A stretch of 6,049 bases of DNA from Bacteroidales bacterium UBA3289. GTDB taxonomy: Bacteria > Bacteroidota > Bacteroidia > Bacteroidales > UBA932. The position numbers and the translations under genes were made by a program. The notes beneath the pieces were generated by a model that was not told the DNA's origin, ran no database searches, and worked only from the letters and a program-made list of their open reading frames with translations. The stretch spans positions 37,242 to 43,290 of the forward strand of contig DETL01000029.1 of NCBI GenBank assembly GCA_002361625.1, in the 5' to 3' direction. Positions 1 to 4,878 of the stretch are shown here, piece by piece (within the stretch, counting starts at the first letter, position 1; each line of letters starts with the position of its first letter).

Positions 1-1690
1 CCTGGCCGATGCGGATCGGGCCGGAACCCAGCACGAGGATCTTCTTGCGGTTGCTCGGGACGGACTCGTTCTCCTGCTCGTACGTGGAGTAGAAGTAGGG
101 AACATAGGTGTCGTGCTCGGCGGCGCAGGAGTCAATCATCTTATAGACCGGGACGATGCCGTGCTCGAAGCGGAAGCGGATGATGTCGGCCTCGCTCTTC
201 CCCCAGAGCTGCCCGATGAACTGGTCGCCGAAGCCCATGCGCTTGGCCTCGCGGAGGACCTCCACGTCGCCCGGAGCGGCCTTGACGCGGCGCTCCATCC
301 GGACGATGTTGTAGATCTTCTCGAGGAAGAGCCAGTCGATCTTCGTGCGGTCGTAGATGCGGGAGAGGTCGATCCTCAGGCGCAGGAGCTGCGCAATCGC
401 GTGGATGCGGTCGTCGGTCGGGGTGGAGATGTACTCCAGGAGCTTCTCCTCGGACCAGTCGTCGAACTTCTTCTTGTGAATGTGGCAGCAGCCGCTTTCC
501 AGGGAGCGCATCGCCTTGAGGATGCTCTCCTCGAGGGTGCGTCCGATGCTCATCACCTCGCCCGTCGCCTTCATCTGGGTGCCGAGCTCGTTGGAGGCCT
601 CGCTGAACTTGTCGAAGGGGAAGCGGGCCACCTTGGCGACCACGTAGTCGATGGCCGGTTCGCAGCAGGCGGGAGCGCCGGCCACGGTGATTTCGTCCAG
701 GGTGAGACCCACGGCGATCTTCGCCGTCACGCGGGCGATCGGGAAGCCGCTGGCCTTGGAGGCGAGGGCGGAGGACCGGGACACGCGCGGATTGACCTCG
801 ATGATATAATATTTGAAGGACAGCGGGTCCAGGGCGAACTGGACGTTGCATCCGCCTTCGATCTTGAGGGCGCGGATGAGCTTCAGGGCGCTGTCCCGGA
901 GCATCTGGTATTCCTTGTCGGTGAGGGTGAGGGCCGGGGCCACGACCATCGAGTCGCCCGTGTGGATGCCCACCGGGTCGATGTTCTCCATCGAGCAGAT
1001 GGCGATGGCGGTGTCATTGGCGTCGCGCATCACTTCGAACTCGATTTCCTTGTAGCCCTTGATGCTCTTTTCCACCAGCACTTCGCCGACGGGGGAGAGG
1101 GCGAGGGCGTTCCGCATCATGTCGCGGAGCTCCTCCTCGTTGTAGGCGAAACCGCCGCCCGTACCGCCCAGGGTGAAGGCCGGACGCAGGATGACCGGAT
1201 AGCCGATGCGCTCCGCCGCGGCCACGGCCTCCTCGACGCTGTAGGTGATCTCGGAGGGGATGACCGGCTCGTCGATCGAGAGGCACAGCTCCTTGAAAAG
1301 TTCGCGGTCTTCCGCCTTCTCGATGCCCTGGAAGGAGGTTCCCAGGATCTCCACGCCGCATTCCTCCAGGACGCCTTTCTTGGCGAGCTGGACGGCGAGG
1401 TTCAGGCCGGTCTGGCCGCCGAGGCCGGGCACGAGGGCGTCCGGACGCTCGTAGCGGATGATCTTGGCGATGTATTCCAGGGTGAGGGGCTCCATGTACA
1501 CCTTGTCGGCCATCTGGGTGTCCGTCATGATGGTCGCGGGGTTGGAGTTCACGAGGATGACCTCGTAGCCCTCTTCCTTGAGGGCGATGCAAGCCTGCGT
1601 ACCGGCGTAGTCGAATTCCGCGGCCTGGCCGATCACGATCGGACCGGAGCCGATCACGAGCACTTTCCTGATATCTTTTCTCCTAGGCAT
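1..1690 (-). CDS. carB: Carbamoyl-phosphate synthase large subunit, N-terminal 563 residues (runs off left edge)
   Basis: CarB makes carbamoyl phosphate from bicarbonate, ammonia and two ATP in the cytoplasm, the first step of pyrimidine and arginine synthesis. The frame is open from the ATG at 1690 to base 2, ending at Gln563. Visible: N-terminal GSGPIVIGQAAEFDYAG at about 14-30; the first ATP-grasp (carboxyphosphate) domain with Arg169 and a TLGGTGGG loop at 173-180; Gln284, Glu298 and Asn300 followed by PRVSRSSALASKASG, which match the E. coli metal and nucleotide ligands offset by one; a helical oligomerisation region from about 400 to 550; and the start of the second synthetase half, LVLGSGPIRIGQ. 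E. coli CarB is about 1070 residues, so roughly half is present. The start overlaps the carA stop by 8 bases. An SD-like GGAGG lies at 1704-1700, 9 bases before the ATG, but may be coincidental in Bacteroidota. No catalytic residue looks damaged in this half. Confidence 0.98.
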   Translation of the reverse strand, partial: MPRRKDIRKVLVIGSGPIVIGQAAEFDYAGTQACIALKEEGYEVILVNSNPATIMTDTQMADKVYMEPLTLEYIAKIIRYERPDALVPGLGGQTGLNLAVQLAKKGVLEECGVEILGTSFQGIEKAEDRELFKELCLSIDEPVIPSEITYSVEEAVAAAERIGYPVILRPAFTLGGTGGGFAYNEEELRDMMRNALALSPVGEVLVEKSIKGYKEIEFEVMRDANDTAIAICSMENIDPVGIHTGDSMVVAPALTLTDKEYQMLRDSALKLIRALKIEGGCNVQFALDPLSFKYYIIEVNPRVSRSSALASKASGFPIARVTAKIAVGLTLDEITVAGAPACCEPAIDYVVAKVARFPFDKFSEASNELGTQMKATGEVMSIGRTLEESILKAMRSLESGCCHIHKKKFDDWSEEKLLEYISTPTDDRIHAIAQLLRLRIDLSRIYDRTKIDWLFLEKIYNIVRMERRVKAAPGDVEVLREAKRMGFGDQFIGQLWGKSEADIIRFRFEHGIVPVYKMIDSCAAEHDTYVPYFYSTYEQENESVPSNRKKILVLGSGPIRIGQ

Positions 1691-2765
1691 TCTTCGGGCC
1701 CTCCATCATTTCGATAAACTTGTCAAAAAGGTTCACGTTGTCCAGCGGACCGGGGGCGGATTCCAGGTGGAACTGGACGCCGAACACCTTGTCCGTGCGG
1801 TTCTCGAATCCCAGCACGTACCCCTCGGGAACGAGTATGTGCGTCGGCGTGAGCGCCGTACCCTCCACGGTGTCGAACCGGTAGGTCTGGTTCAGGACGG
1901 CGATGTTGATCCGGCCCGTGGCGAGGTCGCGCACCGGGTGGTCGCCGTGCATGCCGCAGCCCATCGGGGCGAGCTGGGCGCCGTATTCCAGGCCGATGGC
2001 TTCCATGCCGAGACCGATGCCCAGCACGGGGACGCGGCCCTTGATCTCAGCGAACAGGGCGCGGATCTCCGGGGCCTCCAGGGCCGATACCGGACCGTTG
2101 GACAGCAGGACGCCGTCCGGATTGAACGCGAGGATGTCCTTCGCCGGGGTGTTGAACGGGACGACGGTCACGTTGCAGCCGCGCTGCTTCAGGCAGGTGA
2201 GGATGCTTTGCTTGATGCCGCAGTCCACCGCCACGACGTGGAACCGGTGGTTCGAGGTACGGGTGACCCAGCGCTTGCGGCAACTCACGCGCCGCAGGAG
2301 ATCCTTCGGGCGCTCCGTCGCCGCGATGAGGGCGAGGGCCTCCTCCCGGGGCATCTCCGCCTCCACGATGGCGGCCATCGGCCGTCCGGTCTCCCGGATG
2401 ATCTTGGTGATCATCCGGGTGTCCACGCCGCTCAGGCAGGGGATTCCGTGGTCCTCCAGTTCCTCTTCCAGGGTCTTGGTGGAGCGGAAGTTGCTGGGAG
2501 TGTCGCAGCATTCGCGGACGATCAGTCCGCCGATGTCCGTGGAACGGGATTCGTAGTCTTCGTCCGCTATGCCGTAGTTCCCGATAAGCGGGTACGTCAT
2601 GACGACGATCTGTCCGGCGTAGGAAGGGTCGGAAATGATTTCCTGGTACCCCACGACGGAGGTGTTGAACACGAGCTCGCAGACTTTGCGGCAGTCGGCC
2701 CCGAAGCCGGTGCCGTAGAACTCCTGCCCGGTCTCCAATACCAGTTTCTTTGCAGGTCTCAGCAT
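1683..2765 (-). CDS. carA: Carbamoyl-phosphate synthase small subunit with substituted glutaminase nucleophile
   Basis: The 360-residue protein matches CarA along its length (E. coli is 382). The N-terminal domain carries VFNTSVVGYQEI at 32-43 and SDPSYAGQI at 45-53; the C-terminal half is a class I glutamine amidotransferase fold (about 175-360). In this family a Cys-His-Glu triad hydrolyses glutamine and passes ammonia to CarB. Here the nucleophile elbow usually read as GICLGHQ is GIGLGME: Cys becomes Gly251 (codon GGT at 2015-2013), His becomes Met254 and Gln becomes Glu255. The usual GPGDP reads GPVSA (224-228), and the usual NHG reads NQT (292-294). The other triad members remain as His333 and Glu335. 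Glutamine hydrolysis is therefore unlikely. I infer that the subunit is structural or allosteric, with CarB using free ammonia. The ATG at 2765 overlaps the pyrC stop (ATGCTGA), which suggests translational coupling. Identity is secure; activity is an inference. Confidence 0.95.
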   Translation of the reverse strand: MLRPAKKLVLETGQEFYGTGFGADCRKVCELVFNTSVVGYQEIISDPSYAGQIVVMTYPLIGNYGIADEDYESRSTDIGGLIVRECCDTPSNFRSTKTLEEELEDHGIPCLSGVDTRMITKIIRETGRPMAAIVEAEMPREEALALIAATERPKDLLRRVSCRKRWVTRTSNHRFHVVAVDCGIKQSILTCLKQRGCNVTVVPFNTPAKDILAFNPDGVLLSNGPVSALEAPEIRALFAEIKGRVPVLGIGLGMEAIGLEYGAQLAPMGCGMHGDHPVRDLATGRINIAVLNQTYRFDTVEGTALTPTHILVPEGYVLGFENRTDKVFGVQFHLESAPGPLDNVNLFDKFIEMMEGPKNA

Positions 2766-4045
2766 ATCTTTGTCAAGTTGTTATAGACAGGTTTTCCACT
2801 TTTCAGGTTCAGCAGCACCCGCCCCCAGACGCGCCAGCCCTCGAACGGGGTGGACTTGCCCATGGACGCGAAGGTCCTGGAGTCGATGGTGAAAGGATGC
2901 TCGAGGTCGATGGCGACGAGGTCCGCCGGGGCGCCTTCGGCAAGGCCGCCGCCCAGGCGGAAGATGCGCCGAGGCATGGTGTTCATCGCTTCCAGCAGGC
3001 GCTCCAGCGGGATGCGTCCGCTCCGGACCAGTTTCGTGTACAGCACCGGGAAGGCCGTTTCCAGGCCCACGATGCCCATGGCGCTGCCTTTCAGGCCGCG
3101 GCTCTTTTCCGCGGCCGTATGGGGGGCGTGGTCCGTTGCGATCGCGTCGATGGTCCCGTCCGCCAGGCCTTCGATCAGGGCTTCCCGGTCGTCCGCGCTC
3201 CGCAGGGGCGGATTCATCTTGAAGCGACCGTCCTCCAGGAGGTCGTCCTCGCAAAGGGTGAGATAGTGGGGGGCGGTCTCGCAGGTGACGCGCACGCCGC
3301 GGGCCTTGGCGGCCCGGATAAGATCCACGCTGTCGCGCGTACTTATATGACAAACATGGTACCGGCAGCCGGTCTTCTCCGCCAGGAAGAGGTCGCGGGC
3401 GATCTGTCCCCATTCGCTTTCGGAGCAGATCCCGCGGTGTCCGTGGGCGGCGGCGTACCGGCCGTCATGGATATATCCCCCGTTCAGGAGCGTGTTGTCT
3501 TCGCAGTGGGCCGCGATGATGACGTCTTCCCGGGCGGCGGTCTCCATCGCCCGGCGCATCATCGCCTCGTCCTGGACGCCGCTTCCGTCGTCGGAGAAGG
3601 CGACGCAGCGGTCCTTGAGGGCAGGGATATCGACCAGTTCGAGTCCCTTCCGGCCATGGGTGATGGCACAGTAGGGGAGGACGTCGATGACCGCGTCCCG
3701 GTCGATGGCCGCCTGCTCCACGGCCAGGTTTTCCGGACTGTCCGGCACGGGATTGAGGTTGGGCATCGCACAGACGACGCCGTATCCGCCCCGGGCCGCA
3801 GCGGCGGATCCGGTGGCGATGGTTTCCTTGGCCGTGAAACCCGGCTCGCGGAAATGGACGTGGATGTCCGCGAAGGACTGCGCCAGGAGCAGGCCGCCCG
3901 TCTCCACGACGACCGTCCCTTCCGGGGCGTCGAGGTGGGTTCCGATGGCGGCGATCTTTCCGCCCTCGACCAGGATGTCGCGGGTGTGGATTCCGTCGGA
4001 GGCGGCTACGAGGCCTCCCTTCAGCAGGAGCAGTTTATCGTTCAT
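2759..4045 (-). CDS. pyrC: Dihydroorotase, type I
   Basis: PyrC is a cytoplasmic zinc amidohydrolase that cyclises N-carbamoyl-aspartate to dihydroorotate, the third pyrimidine step. The 428-residue product has the type I metal-site set: HVHFREPG with His62 and His64; FSDDG with Asp152 or Asp153; AAHCED with His180; CHIST with His233; and ATDHAPH with Asp305. Spacing and total length match Bacillus-type enzymes. The region before the first motif reads AQSFADIHVHF, where relatives usually have a Pro-Gly. I chose the ATG at 4045 because it puts the HxH motif near residue 60, as in the family. An in-frame ATG at 4120 would add 25 residues that read through the leader terminator and have no counterpart in dihydroorotases. 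There is no Shine-Dalgarno sequence. The gene lies just behind a leader ORF and an intrinsic terminator, and heads an operon with carA and carB, to which it is joined by a 7-base overlap. Confidence 0.96.
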   Translation of the reverse strand: MNDKLLLLKGGLVAASDGIHTRDILVEGGKIAAIGTHLDAPEGTVVVETGGLLLAQSFADIHVHFREPGFTAKETIATGSAAAARGGYGVVCAMPNLNPVPDSPENLAVEQAAIDRDAVIDVLPYCAITHGRKGLELVDIPALKDRCVAFSDDGSGVQDEAMMRRAMETAAREDVIIAAHCEDNTLLNGGYIHDGRYAAAHGHRGICSESEWGQIARDLFLAEKTGCRYHVCHISTRDSVDLIRAAKARGVRVTCETAPHYLTLCEDDLLEDGRFKMNPPLRSADDREALIEGLADGTIDAIATDHAPHTAAEKSRGLKGSAMGIVGLETAFPVLYTKLVRSGRIPLERLLEAMNTMPRRIFRLGGGLAEGAPADLVAIDLEHPFTIDSRTFASMGKSTPFEGWRVWGRVLLNLKSGKPVYNNLTKIC

Positions 4046-4172
4046 CGCGGACAAAAAAAAGACAACCCGAAGGGCTGCCGACAACAAATGGAAATGGTTG
4101 GAAAGGGAAAAGGGAAGCATCCTCGGCTCCGCCGATACAGACTGTCCGGGATATGAGGGTGTTCCGCATCAT
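4035..4172 (-). CDS. Candidate pyr operon leader peptide (45 codons), PyrL-like in architecture
   Basis: A 45-codon ORF begins MMRNTLISRT, continues with a phenylalanine/proline-rich stretch SLFPFQPFPF at 20-29, and ends GCLFFVRDER followed by TAA. Its first ATG lies about 5 nt after the predicted start site (a second ATG follows at 4169), so translation would be nearly leaderless. The ORF spans the pause hairpin, the pyrimidine tract and the whole terminator; the U-run is read as Leu-Phe-Phe. It stops 11 nt inside pyrC in another frame. E. coli pyrBI has a 44-residue leader peptide placed the same way, with a Phe-rich segment encoded by the U-rich pause region and FF encoded near the terminator. 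I see organisational similarity, not clear sequence homology. The peptide itself probably has no function; the act of translation would be the sensor. Translation is unproven. Confidence 0.55.
   Translation of the reverse strand: MMRNTLISRTVCIGGAEDASLFPFQPFPFVVGSPSGCLFFVRDER
4053..4079 (-). terminator. Intrinsic terminator in the pyrC leader (attenuator)
   Basis: On the minus strand GGCAGCCC (4079-4072) pairs with GGGTTGTC (4068-4061) around a TTC loop. This gives an 8-bp stem: five GC pairs, one AU and two GU. Eight T follow directly (4060-4053). The last T is 7 bases before the pyrC ATG. No gene other than the short leader ORF lies between the promoter and this structure, so its only plausible role is conditional termination of the pyr transcript. 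On the plus strand the stem has no T-tail, so it is not a terminator for that direction. Confidence 0.82.
4100..4135 (-). promoter_or_regulatory. Candidate UTP-sensitive pause element: small hairpin plus 18-nt pyrimidine tract
   Basis: TCGGC (4135-4131) and GCCGA (4127-4123) form a perfect 5-bp stem with a GGA loop. Shortly after comes an unbroken pyrimidine run, CTTCCCTTTTCCCTTTCC (4117-4100), followed by more T triplets (4094-4092, 4088-4086). The run lies 21 nt before the terminator stem. In E. coli pyrBI a pause hairpin and U-rich tract at the same relative place slow RNA polymerase when UTP is scarce. The equivalent role here is inferred from layout. Confidence 0.5.
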
Positions 4173-4183
4173 TTCTCGGACTG

Positions 4184-4216
4184 CAAAGGTACTGCTTTTT
4201 AGGAGAATTCTCCAAA
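4184..4216 (-). promoter_or_regulatory. Bacteroidota-type promoter for pyrC-carA-carB
   Basis: On the minus strand TTTG (4216-4213) lies 21 bases before TACCTTTG (4191-4184), matching the Bacteroides TTTG / TAnnTTTG consensus. Taking the final G of the -7 box as position -7 puts the transcript start near 4177 and gives a leader of about 132 nt before the pyrC ATG. The spacer holds a 12-bp palindrome. Confidence 0.75.
4202..4213. promoter_or_regulatory. 12-bp perfect palindrome in the pyrC promoter spacer, candidate operator
   Basis: GGAGAATTCTCC is fully self-complementary and fills the region just downstream of the pyrC -33 box, touching its last base. This is a typical place for a repressor to block RNA polymerase. 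No regulator is encoded in the window, and a 12-bp palindrome can occur by chance, so the role is speculative. Confidence 0.35.
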
Positions 4217-4218
4217 TT

Positions 4219-4279
4219 TTTTCCGGGAAAATATCAACATTTCACTTGTTGAAAAAACTTTTCGGAAAAAGCCGGAAAA
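4219..4279. repeat. CGG(G)AAAA repeats upstream of the purE promoter
   Basis: CGGAAAA occurs at 4263-4269 and 4273-4279, exactly 10 bp apart, and a related CGGGAAAA occurs at 4224-4231. Two of the copies are embedded in odd palindromes: TTTTCC-G-GGAAAA at 4219-4231 and TTTTC-G-GAAAA at 4259-4269. The copy nearest purE ends 3 bp before the -33 box. This may be an activator or UP-like site, but the AT-rich context raises the chance of coincidence. Confidence 0.3.
4234..4252. repeat. Dyad TCAACA-N7-TGTTGA between the divergent promoters
   Basis: Perfect 6-bp half-sites, TCAACA (4234-4239) and TGTTGA (4247-4252), are separated by TTTCACT. The dyad lies upstream of both -33 boxes: 17 bp from the pyrC box (ends 4216) and 30 bp from the purE box (starts 4283). 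It could be a shared transcription-factor site. As RNA it would be a weak AU-rich hairpin, and it is outside both predicted transcripts. Confidence 0.35.
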
Positions 4280-4282
4280 GGA

Positions 4283-4314
4283 TTTGCGTCCTTGAGATAT
4301 TCGGCCTATCTTTG
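4283..4314 (+). promoter_or_regulatory. Bacteroidota-type promoter for purE-purL
   Basis: TTTG (4283-4286) and TATCTTTG (4307-4314) are separated by 20 bases and fit the TTTG / TAnnTTTG consensus closely. The predicted start is near 4321, giving a 36-nt leader before purE. The box continues as CTTTGCAGTCCG, identical over 12 nt to the region around the -7 box of the divergent pyr promoter. Confidence 0.78.
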
Positions 4315-4324
4315 CAGTCCGTTA

Positions 4325-4342
4325 ATGGAAACGAACGATTAA
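4325..4342 (+). other. Minimal upstream ORF in the purE leader
   Basis: ATG at 4325 opens a five-codon frame (Met-Glu-Thr-Asn-Asp) ending in TAA at 4340-4342, 14 nt before the purE ATG. The ATG is about 5 nt from the predicted start site, mirroring the placement of the leader ATG on the pyr side. The palindrome GATTAATC (4337-4344) overlaps the stop. Such a short frame is easily accidental, and no function is claimed. Confidence 0.2.
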
Positions 4343-4356
4343 TCCCTTTGAGCCCT

Positions 4357-4827
4357 ATGAGCAAGGTAGCCGTTATCATGGGCAGCGCCAGTGACTGGGA
4401 TGTCATGTCCCCGGCCTGCACCACCCTGGAAGAATTCGGAATCCCTTATGAGAAAAGAGTTCTCAGCGCCCACCGGAATCCGGGACCGCTTGCGGACTAT
4501 GTCCGTGCCGCCCGCGACAACGGGTTCGAAGTCATCATCGCCGGCGCCGGCGGTGCCGCCCACCTTCCGGGCGTGATCGCCGCCCTGACCACGCTCCCGG
4601 TCATCGGCATCCCGGTCAAGTCCAAGGCCCTGAACGGCCTGGATTCCCTCCTTTCCATCGTCCAGATGCCCTCCGGCATCCCCGTCGCGACGATGGCCAT
4701 CGACGGGGCCAAGAATGCGGCCCTCTACGCCGTCGCGATGCTCGCCCTGAAGGACGACGCCCTCCGCCTGAAACTGGAGGAGTTCCGCAAGGCCCAGAGC
4801 GACAAGGTACTCAATACGACTATTTAA
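4357..4827 (+). CDS. purE: N5-carboxyaminoimidazole ribonucleotide mutase (PurE, class I)
   Basis: PurE rearranges N5-CAIR to CAIR in de novo purine synthesis, as a cytoplasmic oligomer. The 156-residue product covers the whole family length and closely resembles E. coli PurE. Visible motifs: MGSASDWD at 8-15, the substrate-binding loop; SAHRNP at 37-42, with the catalytic His39; GAGGAAHLPG at 63-72; and IVQMPSGIPVAT at 101-112. The pattern is of class I, which works with PurK; no purK is in the window. I chose the ATG at 4357 because the MSKVAVIMGS start fits the family and lies behind the predicted promoter. An in-frame ATG at 4153 would begin upstream of that promoter and encode unrelated residues. 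No Shine-Dalgarno sequence is seen. purL follows after 51 nt. Confidence 0.97.
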   Translation: MSKVAVIMGSASDWDVMSPACTTLEEFGIPYEKRVLSAHRNPGPLADYVRAARDNGFEVIIAGAGGAAHLPGVIAALTTLPVIGIPVKSKALNGLDSLLSIVQMPSGIPVATMAIDGAKNAALYAVAMLALKDDALRLKLEEFRKAQSDKVLNTTI

Positions 4828-4832
4828 ACTTC

Positions 4833-4864
4833 ATGCCCACCCCCGCCACCGCGCCGGTGGGCAT
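4833..4864 (+). repeat. Inverted repeat in the purE-purL gap
   Basis: ATGCCCACC (4833-4841) and GGTGGGCAT (4856-4864) are perfect 9-bp complements around a 14-nt loop. A second hairpin, CCACCG (4846-4851) with CGGTGG (4855-4860), uses the same 3' arm and is mutually exclusive with the first. Only a short mixed AT stretch follows, with no clear U-run, so it is a poor terminator. It may be a partial terminator, an RNA-stability element, or a structure that limits purL initiation 14 nt downstream. Confidence 0.5.
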
Positions 4865-4878
4865 ATCATTTACCGTCC

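Noticed and set aside
113..1717. Long plus-strand open frame (534 codons) opposite carB
   Set aside because: The minus-strand frame encodes an unmistakable CarB. The opposite frame is a low-complexity Asp/Glu/Gly/His/Leu-rich product typical of antisense frames in GC-rich genes.
1767..4156. Long plus-strand open frames opposite carA (1767-2786) and pyrC (2750-4156)
   Set aside because: Same antisense effect of GC-rich codon bias. No recognisable motif, and both lie over well-supported minus-strand genes.
4160..4183. PyrR-binding RNA motif suggested by CAGTCCGAGA at the pyr transcript start
   Set aside because: It resembles part of the PyrR consensus, but most of it lies at or before the predicted +1. 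CAGTCCG also occurs after the purE -7 box, and no PyrR anti-antiterminator stem is visible.
4184..4314. Riboswitch in the purE leader or intergenic gap
   Set aside because: The predicted purE leader is only about 36 nt, too short for a purine or other known aptamer, and no aptamer-like fold was seen on either strand.
4153..4356. N-terminal extension of purE to an upstream in-frame ATG
   Set aside because: It would begin upstream of the predicted purE promoter, in AT-rich non-coding sequence, and its residues do not resemble any PurE N-terminus.
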